The notes beneath the pieces are model-generated. The model did no database searches and was not told the origin of the DNA. It saw nothing but the letters and a program-made list of their open reading frames with translations. A DNA stretch of 64,000 nt from Lepturacanthus savala (Eukaryota > Chordata > Actinopteri > Scombriformes > Trichiuridae): positions 965,001 to 1,029,000 of the forward strand of contig CM060467.1 of the NCBI GenBank assembly GCA_030544235.1. Direction: 5' to 3'. The first letter of the stretch is position 1; the number at the start of each line of letters is the position of its first letter. Of this stretch, positions 36,344 through 48,113 are shown in pieces. The position numbers and the translations under genes were made by a program.

Positions 36344-37074
36344 TCATTTATCTGACGCCGTGGGGTCTGCTGTCAAATGTCTACACTCTGAGGATCACCC
36401 CTTTCTATAAAAGATAGACATAGTTTCAACTGCAAACAATTTTCAGCCCAAAGTCTCCACTAATACACTAATAGATAAATGAACTCACACACACATACTT
36501 TTCTTTCTGACCTCATGGGGTCGTATGCCAAATACCTACATTGTGGGGACCATCCTCTCTGAATGAGACATAGTTTCAACTCAAATTTTTCAGGCCAATG
36601 TCCCTACTGAGATGGATAAACACACACACACACATACTCGCATATACATACATGTTTATCTGACACTGTTGGGTCATATGTCAAATACCTAAACTCTGGG
36701 GACCACCATTTCTAAATGAGATAGACATAGTTTCAACGGCAAAAAATCTTTCAGGCCAATGTCCCCACTAAGATAGATCAACGAACATCCACACACACAC
36801 TCTATTTTTCTGACCTCGTGGGGCCATACACCAAATTCCTACATTGTGGGGACCATCCTTTTAAAATGAGATAGACATAGTTTCAACTCTTTACATTTTT
36901 CAGGCCAATGTCCCTAATGAGATAAACACACACACATACTCACATATACATACTCATTTATCTGACCAAGTAGGGTCATATGCCAAATACCTACACTCTG
37001 GGGACCATCCTTTCTAAATGAGATAGACATAGTTTCAACTCTTGCCAATGTCCCCACTAAGATAGATAAATGAA

Positions 37075-37112
<38 letters not shown>

Positions 37113-37265
37113 TGCACATCCTCGTTTATCTGACCCTGTGGGGTCATATGCCAAATACCTACATTTTGGGGACCACCCTTTCTAAATGTCCCCATTAAGG
37201 CAGGTAAATGAACACACACACATACTTATTTCTGACCTCATGGGGTCATTTCATTGGGGTCACAA
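36344..37265 (+). repeat. ~150-165 bp tandem array seeded by CA runs
   Basis: About seven copies. Each begins with a short CACACACA, then TACTCATTTATCTGACC, GGGTCATATGCCAAATACCT, TGGGGACCATCC, AATGAGATAGACATAGTTTC and GGCCAATGTCCCCACTAA. Successive TGGGGACC landmarks fall near 36544, 36697, 36847, 36999 and 37167. Confidence 0.9.
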
Positions 37266-38950
37266 TTTCTACCCCCTCCTTCCTAAAAAATACTTTTAAA
37301 CACAAATACGTCATTTTGAATAATAAAGAAATGTAAAATAATCTCACAACAACAGAAATTAATGAATAAAAACCAGATTTTTGCCCCTTTGAAGAGCCGT
37401 CCTCCCACAGAATTACCTCTAACCAGGAAGTAAGGATCACATGTCCAGTATAGTGGACACAGAGTCCTGTGCTGTTTCAGCTCTATGTTCCTTCATGACA
37501 TATCATGACACTCGTTCACATTCTCCCCTCTTCATACAACACGTGTTGATGTTGTAGCAGCGACTCCATGAAGCAGCTTCGCTCCTTTTACTAAAAGCGT
37601 TCCTCTCTGCCAGAAATAGACAGCTGCATATTTCATAAAGACCTATATATTTGTCATTCCTGCGCTGAAAGTGGAGTTTTGGTGGTTGTTTCTGGTCAGT
37701 ATATATAGCCTGGATGGTCACTGACTTCTTCTTCATGTGGTTTTATCGCTGCGGCTCAAACTGAACTCTGGAATTGACTCGTCACCCCGAGCTGACACGG
37801 TGGCGTTGGGCTCAAATCTGAGAAATGTTTGCTTTAAAACCTCCATGTTGTAGAAAGTCAGATTTAAAAGGTTTTATATTATATGAAACACAGAAACTTA
37901 AACGTCCTGATACAGATGGAGCTCAGCAGCAATAAATAAAGTATTTTATCTTTATATTTATTCATTTAGATGCATGCTAACCATGCTAACTGAATGCACA
38001 ACACATTTTCACTTTGTTTATTGTCAAATATTTTGACCTGATGCAAAAATACTGAAGAATTTAAATAATTTGTATGAATCATTTTAATCTCCCATTAAAA
38101 ACAGAATGAAATTTTATGTATTTTGTGTATTTTCCACCTGTTAATTTGCTCAAATCTAAATGAATCTAAATAATTTTACTTGTTTCTAGTAACAGTCTAC
38201 ATCCCTTGGCTTTAGGGAGCAAATATATCTAATAAAATAATCGATTTATTCAAGTAAATATGGAGCCCACAATCCATACTCATTTATTATCTTTAAAAAC
38301 AACTAGTTTATTTTGCTTTTGAAGCCTTTTTTACTCTGATTCTACAGAGATGAACTAATATGACTGTGACTCATGAATTACACTTTAAATAATAGTTAAT
38401 AATAAAAAGTTAGAGCTGCAAAGACTAAAATATAATGATAAAGATTCATAATAACAGCAGTTATATATTTATATATCATATAAATAAACTGGAGAGAGTT
38501 CCTAAATTAAATCTTCATACTTTCTGATGCATGTTATTAAAGTTTGTCTATTAACAGTAACAGTGGATGTAATTACACAGAGAAAAGTCCAAATGGAGGG
38601 TTATTCACTTTAATAATACATGAAAGGAATATTTCACGGTGGTAAATTATACATGAAAACTGTGGCAGTGAATTATAGAGACGCTGTGTTGAGGTACGTG
38701 TTGGAACATCTCTGGGTTTATGTTTATTTAAAGCATTTCAGCTCATTATTATTTGGGTTTTTTGGGTTTTTGAAAGGTGTCGGGCACAAAAATGTCCAAA
38801 AATGCCTCAAAAAATAGAAATCAGGCTTTAAATATTAGATAAATTACTAAATAAATAGTGAAAATACAGATAAATAAGGACATTAGTCACTATAAATTAG
38901 GCTTTCTCCTATTTGGTGAATTTAAATGAAATGTGTGAAGTGAATGTGTG
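37266..38950. other. Non-coding interval
   Basis: AT-rich with no recognised gene. ORFs at 37246-37440 and 37503-37736 (minus) have no domain. Confidence 0.4.
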
Positions 38951-38954
38951 AATG

Positions 38955-39480
38955 AAGTGTTCTCTTGGCAGCCAAATGTGACCTTGAGGAGCCAAAATGT
39001 GAGCTAAAGTGTCACCTAGAAGAAAAAACAAGTGCTAAAGTGCCCTCTTGCAAGCTAAAAAGCATGCTAAAGTGCCCTCTAGGTACCAAAATATGTGCTA
39101 AATTGCCCTCTTGCAAGCTAAACCATGTTCTAAAGTGCTCTCTAGGAGCCAAAATATATGATAAAGTGCTCTGTTGGCAGCCAAATCATGTGCTAATGTA
39201 CCCTTGAGGAGCCAAAACGTGAGCTAAATGCTAATGTGCCCTCAAGGAGGCAAAATCCATGCTAAAATGCCTTTGAGGAGCCATCCTAAGGTGCCCTATA
39301 GGAGCCAAAACAGGTGCTAAAGTGCCCTCTTGCAAGCTAAAAAGGATGCTTAAGTGCCCTCTAGGACCTAAAATACATTCTAAGGTGTCTTCTAGGAGCT
39401 ACAACCTGAGCTTATGTGCTCTCTAGGTACCAAAACACATGCTAATGTGCCCTTTAGGGAGCAAAATGTATGTTGGGGTT
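38955..39480 (-). repeat. 31 bp minisatellite, family S, array C (inverted)
   Basis: Degenerate copies of GCTAAAGTGCCCTCTAGG and AGCCAAAACATG, the reverse complement of arrays A and B. Confidence 0.88.
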
Positions 39481-40164
39481 TTTTGAGAGGTTTCAGGCTC
39501 CAAAATGTCCTATAATGCCTCAAAATAGAGAAATCAGGTGCTGAATATTAGATAAATTATTAAATAAATAGTTAAAATATGTGAATCTACTTTGTTCCTA
39601 AACATTTTCAGGTAAATTCTTTAGAATGAAAGTTTTTCCTGTTTCCCAAACAACAATTTTAAGCAGTAACAAAATAATTTGAAGCACGTAACATTCAGGT
39701 TTTTACAGTTTACAGATTTTGACCTAGCAGCAGCGGCGGCCATATTGGATTTGACCATTTTGAAGCCACTTTGGGACATTTTTGAACCTGAAATACAGAC
39801 GATTTGATTCAACAACCTTCAAAACCCCTAAAAAACAGTGTTCACCAAAGATTAGCATGAAATGTGAGCAGCAGATACAGCTCAGCCGACTTGTTGTTTT
39901 TGGGATAAAAGGCGTTTTTCTGACACTGTGTGTGGTTGTAATTTCCGGTTCTCGCCCTGTGAAGTCAGTGATATACGGCTCATATCAGGACTGGCCTCGG
40001 CCGCCTGAGGTAAAGACGTTCGCTGGCTCCTCGGCCTCCAGGATGAAGTCATAACTCCAGCAGATGTTCGCTAGAAAAACCAAAGCTGGGTTCAACAGGA
40101 GCCTGTACAGTGAAAAACTATAAAAAACTAGAGGGTCTAAGATGAGCAGGGAGGGGCAGTTGCT
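39481..40164. other. Non-coding interval
   Basis: On the minus strand at about 39740 there is a YY1-like AATATGGCCGCC. The stretch 39860-40060 is balanced but unrecognised. No gene call. Confidence 0.35.
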
Positions 40165-40169
40165 GAAAA

Positions 40170-40390
40170 AACACTTGCTAGCAATGCTAAAATACCCTGT
40201 TAGCAGTCAAAACTAATGCTAAAATACCCTGTTAGCAGTCAAAACTAATGCTAAAATACCCTGTTAGCAGTCAAAACTAATGCTAAAATACCCTGTTAGC
40301 AGTCAAAACTAATGCTAAAATACCCTGTTAGCAGTCAAAACTAATGCTAAAATACCCTGTTAGCAGTCAAAACTAATGCTAAAATCCCCT
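40170..40390 (+). repeat. 32 bp homogeneous array
   Basis: Six to seven near-identical 32 bp units of GCTAAAATACCCTGTTAGC plus AGTCAAAACTAAT (landmarks TAGCAGTC at 40201, 40233 and onward). It resembles the inverted family S unit and passes directly into array D, so it looks like a local re-expansion of one diverged unit. Confidence 0.93.
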
Positions 40391-41000
40391 CTGTGCTAAA
40401 AAGTGTGTTAAAGTGTTCTCTAGGAGAACAGGCCAAAATACAATCTAAGGTGCCTTCTAGAAGCCAAAACCTGAGCTTAAGTGCTCTCTAGGTACCAAAA
40501 CACATGATAATGTGCCCTTTAGGGAGCAAAGTGTGTGCTGAAGTGCCCTCTAGGAGCCAAATGCTATGCTAAAATATCTTCTAGGAGCAAAACCATGTGC
40601 TAAAATGCCATCTAGGAGCCAAAATGCATTCTAAGGTGCCTTCTAGGAGTAAAACCATGAGTTAAAGTGCTCTCTAGGTACCATAACACATGCTAAAGTA
40701 CCATCTAGGAGCCAAATTTCATGCTAAAGTGCTCTCTAGGTACCAAAATATATGATAAAGTGCTCTCTTAGCAGCCAAATGATGTGCTAATGTGCCCTTG
40801 AGGAGCCAAAACGTGAGCTAAAGTGTCATCTAAAGTGCCCTCTAGGTACTAAAACTCATGCTAATGTGTCATTTAGGGGGCAAAATGTGTGCTAAAATGG
40901 TAGTTAGGTCCCAGAATATGTGCTAAATTGCCCTCTTGCAAGCTAAACACGTGCTAAAGTGCCCTCTAGGAGCCAAAACAAGTGCAAACACCACTAAATG
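40391..41000 (-). repeat. 31 bp minisatellite, family S, array D (inverted)
   Basis: Degenerate units as in array C (GTGCCCTCTAGGAGCCAAAA with CATGCTAA linkers). Confidence 0.88.
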
Positions 41001-41161
41001 TGTGATTTAAATCAGAAGATTTGAAGCATATGAGAGAAACAGAGATAAAATATATAGTTTTTCTCTCTTCTGTCTTTTTATTTTCCTCTTACATGTGTTT
41101 TATTTGTTTTAAACTCTTCAGATAATGAGTTGCAAAATGACGACATCTGAGCTGTTTTACC

Positions 41162-41164
<3 letters not shown>

Positions 41165-41226
<62 letters not shown>
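41165..41226 (+). repeat. (GT)n microsatellite
   Basis: About 31 uninterrupted GT units. Confidence 0.97.
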
Positions 41227-41228
<2 letters not shown>

Positions 41229-42045
41229 AGTAGAATCCCTCCGAGCTAACTGTACCACCTGCTTTGAAGTTCAAAGTGTTCCTCCCCCAACAACCGTCTA
41301 TTCTGGTGCTGCCAGATGTGACCTGGACCAAACGCTGAGTTAATGAGGTTCAGAGTTCAAGGTTCAACCCCTGGAGACAAAGGTTGAACCTGGAACAAGC
41401 AGAGAGCAACACCTTATTAGGTATAATTAAAAAAACATGCATGAAAGAAGCAGCTTGATTTTCAGGTTCATTTTCACCAACCTGAAGATAAATGAAGCTC
41501 ATTTCATTTATAAACAGAATTTATCTTCATGATAAAACTGTTGTTTTATTAGTTTTAATGAATTATACTAATCAATTATTGGTGATATTCATTCATTTAT
41601 TCATTCAAACCTTTATTTAAACCTCAGAGGTCAATGAAGTTGTTGATGTTTATAAAAAAATATAATAAAAGATATAAAATATATGTTGATGAGCATCATT
41701 TTATATTAGGACTGTTTTTATTAGTTAATTAGTTTTAAAGAAAAAACAACAAAACAAGAAAATTGTTTTTCTTATATTTCTGTTTTTATATTGAGAATAA
41801 ACAATGATATAAATATAAAAAATATTTTACAAAAAAAGAACCAGCAACAATAAATGATATTAAAAAAAAATGAAACTATTCACTCATGAATAAATCAGTG
41901 TTAATAATCAGCTTATTGTCTCAGACTGACTGGATGTTTATTATATCTGTGATGGTGGCGCCACCTGCAGGTTAAAGGCTGCAAATGCAGGTTTTAACTT
42001 CCATTAACAATGATGTGTTTGTGTTTGTGGAGCTGCAGCATAAAA
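41227..42045. other. AT-rich non-coding interval
   Basis: No gene or notable repeat seen. Confidence 0.4.
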
Positions 42046-42048
42046 ACT

Positions 42049-42670
42049 ATGGACCCGAGTCCTGTTTACTGGACCTGAGTCCTGTTTACTGGACCCGAGT
42101 CCTGTTTACTGGACCTGAGTCACCCGAGTCCTGTTTACTGGACCCGAGTCCTGTTTACTGGACCCGAGTCCTGTTTAATGGACCCGAGTCACCTGAGTCC
42201 TGTTTACTGGACCTGGTCCTGTTTACTTTACCTGAGTCACCTGAGTCCTGTTTACTGGACCTGAGTCCTGTTTAATGGACCCGAGTCCTGTTTAATGGAC
42301 CTGAATCACCTGAGTCCTGTTTACTGGACCCGAGTCCTGTTTACTGGACCCGAGTCCTGTTTAATGGACCCGAGTCACCTGAGTCCTGTTTACTGGACCC
42401 GAGTCCTGTTTACTGGACCTGAGTCACCTGAGTCCTGTTTACTGGACCCGAGTCCTGTTTACTGGACCCGAGTCACCTGAGTCCTGTTTACTGGACCCGA
42501 GTCCTGTTTAATGGACCTGAGTCACCCGAGTCCTGTTTACTGGACCCGAGTCCTGTTTAATGGACCTGAGTCCTGTTTACTGGACCCGAGTCACCTGAGT
42601 CCTGTTTAATGGACCCGAGTCCTGTTTACTGGACCTGAGTCCTGTTTAGTGGACCCGAGTCCTGTTTAGT
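42049..42670 (+). repeat. 20 bp minisatellite with 10 bp insert units
   Basis: Roughly 28 copies of a 20 bp unit (GAGTCCTGTTTACTGGACC plus C or T), punctuated by GAGTCACC half-units. Variation is mainly CCGAGT/CCTGAGT and TTTACTGG/TTTAATGG. The Ser-Pro-Val-Tyr-Trp-type ORFs are frame readings. Confidence 0.95.
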
Positions 42671-42880
42671 CCTTTTTTTTTTTTTTTTTATTAATTTTTT
42701 TTTAAATTACATTTTTATATTTTAATTTTCTTTAAATTAAACAAAAATTAATTTTTTAATTAATTTTTTAATTTTTTTTCCCTTTTAATCAACAGTTTTT
42801 AATTTGATTTTGAAGCTTTTAATGTTTTATATAAATAACTTAATTAATGGGATTAATATCCCATTAACATATTTATTTCC

Positions 42881-42944
<64 letters not shown>

Positions 42945-43100
42945 TCCACATGAATTCATTTAGTGAATCAGTGACAAATAATTCAGTTAAAATAATAAAT
43001 AAATAAATAAATAAATATTTGAAATAATATTTTATTCAGTTAAAATATTTTTTTTTACATTTTTTAAATATTTAATCCACATTTTTAAAAACCTTTTTAA
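42671..43100. repeat. T-rich, (ATT)n and AAAT low-complexity tracts
   Basis: Poly-T at about 42674-42690, (TTA/ATT)n from about 42884 to 42942, and AAAT repeats at about 42992-43016. Confidence 0.9.
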
Positions 43101-43154
43101 ACTTTTTGGTACAAAGTTTTTACACATTTTATTTTCTATTTTCTGGAGGTGAAA

Positions 43155-43285
43155 GTGCAGAGAGAAATAAATGGATGAATAAATGAATAAATAACACAAT
43201 TAAAAAGTAATAAATAAAATAGAAAATTAGATAAATGCTGTTTATGTTTGAAATGAAAACACAAATAAATATAATAGAAAAAAGG
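43155..43285 (+). repeat. ~130 bp direct repeat, copy 1
   Basis: Begins with GTGCAGAGAGAAATAAATGG and continues through AACACAATTAAAAAGTAAT, ATAAATGCTGT and GAAATGAAAACACA. Repeated at 43431-43575, about 277 bp away. Confidence 0.85.
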
Positions 43286-43430
43286 AGAATCATTAACTTT
43301 CACTTTAATTCCATACATGTAATTTAATTTCTTTTTATTTTTTAGTTTTAACCTAATTTAATTTTGTTTTAATTTCAGGTTTCTAATTTTTTTATTTAAT
43401 TTAAATTTAAAAAAATTACACAATAATACA

Positions 43431-43575
43431 GTGCAGAGAGAAATAAATGGATGAATAAATAAATAACACAATTAAAAAGTAATTAAATTAAATAAAATAA
43501 CATTTTAAAATTAATAATAATAAAATTAAATAAATGCTGTGTTTATGTGAGAAATGAAAACACATCTAAATATAA
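43431..43575 (+). repeat. ~130 bp direct repeat, copy 2
   Basis: Same block order as 43155-43285, with a short AT-rich expansion in the middle. Confidence 0.85.
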
Positions 43576-43799
43576 TAAATTAAGAGGAAATTTGCTGAGT
43601 TTAACTGAGTTTAACATTAATTTATTTTTATTCCTCCTTCCTGTGATCAAACATCTGATGTAGTTTTTATTTTAAGGGTCTTTGACATGAAAACCGCTGC
43701 ATTAAAGTCTGATCGTTGACTAAATGAATCCAGACCTGAAACTTACTGGACTCACTTTTAAAGCAGTTAGTGACATTTCTCTGGTTTAACACTCATTTC

Positions 43800-44225
43800 C
43801 TCCAACAGAGAAAACATCCACGTCACTCAGGAGGATTCAGAGAAGCCACCAAACGCCATCATGGACGTCAGCGTTGACCTTTCAACCACACGGCCGTAAT
43901 TAGGGAAAATATGCTGTTGGCTTAATCTAAGATGATGGAAACCGTCCCCGAGGACTTTGTGGACGTATTAGCGTTGATGTGATCTGGCTTCAGTTCCACC
44001 GCTGATACATGACAGAGCAGGAAGACACAGAGTCCAGATGCCTCTGTGTGATGTCACAAATGACTGGTTGGGCCAGAGAATCCTCAGGCTGCTCTTTAGA
44101 GCGATTAGACCCGTCAAAATATTTTGCTGCCGTCTGCTGTGACAGACGTTCCGTCACGGCCTGTCAGCGTTTACAGCGATTATTCAGCGGCGGCCATGTT
44201 TGCCCCCCCCCTCCCCCCCTCCTCC
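43800..44225. promoter_or_regulatory. Possible regulatory block
   Basis: Balanced CpG-containing sequence with GGCCGTAATTAGGG, GGCTTAATCTAAGATG and GCGATTATTCAGCGG, ending in a C-tract at about 44203-44228. The small ORF is unrecognised. Confidence 0.35.
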
Positions 44226-44330
44226 CCTAGAGGCTCCTGCTGGCTCAGAGAGGAGAAAGGATCCTGTGGTTAGAGCCTTTAAACCATCAGTGATGCAGAG
44301 AGTTGGAGAGTTGGTCACCAGGAAACCAAC

Positions 44331-44400
44331 AGTTAAACAGTTTAACTGTTTAACTGTTTAACTGTTTAACTGTTTAACTGTTTAACTGTTTAACTGTTTA
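44331..44400 (+). repeat. 8 bp TTTAACTG tandem repeat
   Basis: About eight exact copies, just before the CTG array. Confidence 0.96.
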
Positions 44401-44443
44401 CTGGAGCAGTTTATTCATTTCACTTCACTAGTGACAACTATCA

Positions 44444-45074
44444 GTTACTGTTACTGCTGCTGCTGCTGCTGTTACTGCTGCTGCTGCTGCTGTTACTGCT
44501 GCTGCTGCTGTTACTGCTGCTGTTACTGCTGCTGCTGCTGTTACTGCTGCTGCTGCTGTTACTGCTGCTACTGCTGCTGCTGTTACTGCTGCTGTTACTG
44601 CTGCTGCTGCTGTTGCTGTTACTGCTGCTGTTACTGCTGCTACTGCTGCTGCTGTTACTGTTACTGCTGCTGCTGCTGCTGCTGCTGCTGTTACTGCTGC
44701 TGTTACTGTTACTGCTGCTGCTGTTACTGTTACTGCTGCTGCTGCTGCTGCTGCTGCTGTTACTGCTGCTGTTACTGTTACTGCTGCTGCTGTTACTGCT
44801 GCTGTTACTGTTACTGCTGCTGCTGTTACTGCTGCTGCTGCTGTTACTGCTGCTGCTGTTACTGCTGCTGTTACTGTTACTGCTGCTGCTGCTGCTGTTA
44901 CTGCTGCTGCTGTTGCTGTTACTGCTGCTGTTACTGCTGCTGCTGTTACTGCTGCTGTTACTGCTGTTGCTGTTACTGCTGCTGTTACTGCTGCTGCTGC
45001 TGCTGTTACTGCTGCTGTTACTGCTGCTGTTACTGCTGCTGCTGTTACTGTTACTGCTGCTGCTGCTGCTACTG

Positions 45075-45120
<46 letters not shown>

Positions 45121-45197
45121 TGCTGCTGCTGCTGTTACTGCTGCTGTTACTGCTGCTGCTGTTACTGCTGCTGCTGCTGTTACTGCTGCTGCTGCTG

Positions 45198-45237
<40 letters not shown>
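44444..45237 (+). repeat. ~790 bp CTG trinucleotide array
   Basis: CTG runs (two to thirteen) interrupted by TTA and occasionally CTA or TTG. It is the reverse complement in motif and interruption of the array at 32917-33553. Poly-Leu, poly-Cys and Ala/Val/Thr ORFs are artefacts. Confidence 0.98.
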
Positions 45238-45540
45238 GGATGAATGTATAAAAACATGTGTTTTTACTGTGGATGAAGTCGTGGATGTTTTTTTATTCTT
45301 CTGGACAGACGTCAGCACCAAACTCATCCTGCAGCTTTATGAAGACCCAGAAAACTGTGTTTAAAAAGATGTTAAAAAAGACAGATGTTAAAATATGTTT
45401 AAAAAGATGTTGAAAACATTACAGATGATATGATATATCTGTTATATATAACAGATGCATATATTATATATAATAATAATTATATAATTATATATAATAT
45501 TTCCTGTAGAAACACCAAATCCAGTCCAGTGAGGTTTTAA
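45238..45540. other. Non-coding interval
   Basis: AT-rich, with TATATAATAATAATTATATA-like sequence at about 45460-45500. No gene. Confidence 0.4.
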
Positions 45541-45715
45541 AACAGAGACCAGCGCAGACGGAGAGAAATGCAGCGTTTCTCCTCCACGTTCCATCTGCTT
45601 CTACCTGCAGCGCAGCCGTCGCCAGCGGCAACCAGGTGACGTTGCCGCGGCAACCGCTGAGGCTCAGGCCACAGGCTCGTTAAGGGTTCGACCACTAAAT
45701 GAATCAGACTGATGG
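45541..45715. promoter_or_regulatory. GC-richer element with two RFX X-box motifs
   Basis: 45641-45654 reads GTTGCCGCGGCAAC, a perfect palindrome fitting the RFX X-box (GTNRCC, 0-3 nt, RGYAAC). 45618-45632 reads GTCGCCAGCGGCAAC, which fits the same consensus with a 3 nt spacer. The surrounding ~170 bp is CpG-bearing in an AT-rich setting. It is about 4.7 kb upstream of the slc9a1 start; the target gene is unknown. Confidence 0.5.
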
Positions 45716-45732
45716 AACACAGGTCATCATAA

Positions 45733-45785
<53 letters not shown>
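45733..45785 (+). repeat. (CA)n microsatellite
   Basis: About 26 CA units. Confidence 0.97.
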
Positions 45786-45787
<2 letters not shown>

Positions 45788-46499
45788 GAAAACAACAGTA
45801 ACATGATGAGTTTATTAGATTGAAAATGATGGAAAAAATAGTGAATTTTAAAACGTTAAATGTGTTTATAGTAAATCTGTTGAATAAACAGATGAATAAA
45901 TACCTGAACAATAAAATGTTCCTTATATTTAATATTTCAAATATTCTGGTTTTATTTGTTTGACATTTCTGCAGAAACTCAGAAGCTGCACTTTAACAGT
46001 TTCCCTCCAGGACATTTTCTAGTTCTTGTTCTTCTTGTTCTCCTTCAGTAAATAAATATGCAGCAAAACTTTTACCTCCATCGACTCTAAGGAGCTTTTA
46101 TTTGTCCTGAAAGTGAACAAATGATGTGATTTCTACTTAAAATCCCGTTTTTAAAGTATTACAATGCAAGGAAATAACATTCTATAACAAAAAAAGCCCA
46201 TTTTTTTACCTGTTTGTGAGGATTTATAAACTTTGCACATGAATCAAACAGTAAAACCTCAGAAAAACCACAAAGCTCCTTAATTGTCTTGTTTTAAAAT
46301 CCCCTAAACGTGGGTTTTCAGTAATAATTGACTTGTTTTGTCCGGACGCTGCAGAAAAACACAGAAAATAGAAAGTTCAGAGCCGTTTGGGGTCATGGGA
46401 GAAGCTGATGACCCTGAACTTTCTTTAGCTTCAGGAATATGAATGAAATCCGGCCAGAATCGAGCTCTGGAACATTCAATAAACTTGTTTTTCGTCGGA
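45786..46499. other. Non-coding interval
   Basis: No gene seen. Confidence 0.4.
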
Positions 46500-46770
46500 C
46501 GGATTAACTTTAAACGTGCAGCTTTCTAGTTTCTGGGATTGTGTAGGGGTCAGATCAGGATCCGTGGCTGCAGCAACGAACCCGCCGGCCTCTGTTTTCC
46601 TGTGTTTAGCTGCGTTTCCCTCTTATATCCGCCGGCCGCAGCACCACTCCTATTATTTTCTCCGAGGGTTTCGGTGATGTTTGGCATCTTTGTTCTTCTT
46701 GGCGTCGCCTCCTCCCCCACAACAGAAGGCCGTGCATGTAGCTGGTTGCATGTACGTGTTCCAGCGTAAT
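46500..46770. promoter_or_regulatory. Possible regulatory block
   Basis: Balanced CpG-containing sequence with CGCCGGCC motifs, GCAACGAACCCGCCGG, a tandem GCATGTA pair and GCGTAATTACTAGC. No recognised coding. Confidence 0.35.
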
Positions 46771-47061
46771 TACTAGCTTAGCGTGTATATTGTGTTATAG
46801 CAGGGATAATATAATCATCCTTTAGAAACTGCACATTTTGGTTTGTGGAGTCATGCGTGATGTGGCTCCTGCTGCAAAGCGATAAGTAGTAACTGAAGGT
46901 AAAAATAGACAAATCATAGAGCAGGATTAAAGAAAAGAAGGTTTATTTTCTATGTGGGTGCAGTTAAATGACACAAATATGCATCAAATCATTTCTTGTA
47001 ATATGTAATATATACTCTACTGTTCAAAAGTTGGAAATTTCCTTGTTTTTTAAGGAAAATC
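46771..47061. other. Non-coding interval
   Basis: Nothing recognised. Confidence 0.35.
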
Positions 47062-47153
47062 ACAGTTTATTTCAATGAATTTAACTTTAAACTAATGATA
47101 AATCCACTCTATACATCACTAATGTGGTAAATGACTATTGTAGCTGCTAATGT
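47062..47153 (+). repeat. Dispersed repeat, partner inverted at 29 kb
   Basis: Reverse-complement match to 29349-29445 (see that entry). A more diverged partial copy follows at about 47395-47500. Confidence 0.7.
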
Positions 47154-47500
47154 TGGTTGTTGCTGCATCAACATCTACATATAATATAGTACAGAGGAAG
47201 TTATGTACATAAATATGATATGAACAAATATACAGATGTGTAATATGAGTTTATGCAGGTGTTGATGCTGTAAAAGAACAAATATGTAAAAATATTAAAT
47301 ATGACAAATATTAATCTATAAATTATCAGTTTATGCATAAAACTCAATGCTGGCGTTAACATTATCTGTTATAATTAAGTATAAAAAACTGTTTTATTTC
47401 AATGAATCTAACTTTTAACTGATCATAAATCCACTTTATATAAAGGCCCATTTATATAAAGTGGATCAATGTGTTTGATCATTGATCAGTTAATGGATGA

Positions 47501-48052
47501 TTAGAAAACACTTGATGCAGTTTAGCTATAGTTGAAGAAGCTTTAATAAAACTTTAATATAAATCATTATTTCTAACCGTGTCAGTGTTTTCTCTGTATA
47601 TTTTATTCAATCAAATTAATGCATTAAAGCAGGAAATGCTCCTTTTCTAACACATAATTCCAGTTATTATCCAGTATTTTTACCTTTAAAACTACACGTT
47701 ACTTCACATTATATCAACTCTACTCATATAAACTCATTTCCTCAAAGATTAAATGTTTAAATTTATTATATTGAGGATGAAACAACATAAAACGCATCAC
47801 ATTTTCACTGTTTTAACAGTTATACGACAGTAAATCCTCTAGAATCACAGCATGTCAGTGTCCAGAGATCAGAGAAACTGTTTCCTGTGGTCATAATATG
47901 ATAATTTAATAATATCTAATATTATAATAATATCTGATTATAGTGGAAACTATGAAGCTCAACAACAACAAAGACCTTCTAGTCATAAAAAGGTGATAAG
48001 AGAAAGAAAATGATTAACGTCACAGACTGTTTGTCGCCGGCAGCTTTAAATG

Positions 48053-48054
<2 letters not shown>
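47501..48054. other. AT-rich non-coding interval
   Basis: No gene seen. Confidence 0.4.

Positions 48055-48111
<57 letters not shown>
48055..48111 (+). repeat. (GT)n microsatellite
   Basis: About 28 GT units. Confidence 0.97.

Positions 48112-48113
<2 letters not shown>

Noticed and set aside
35810..36355. 181-codon plus-strand ORF
   Set aside because: Starts at TTG, ends in translated CA repeat, resembles no family and has no splice context. Treated as possible regulatory DNA.
39730..39760. YY1-like start site on the minus strand
   Set aside because: A lone AATATGGCCGCC in AT-rich sequence without CpG-island context or a downstream exon is too weak to call a promoter.
44428..45327. ORFs of poly-Leu, poly-Cys and Ala/Val/Thr (up to 299 codons)
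   Set aside because: Frame readings of the CTG array on both strands.
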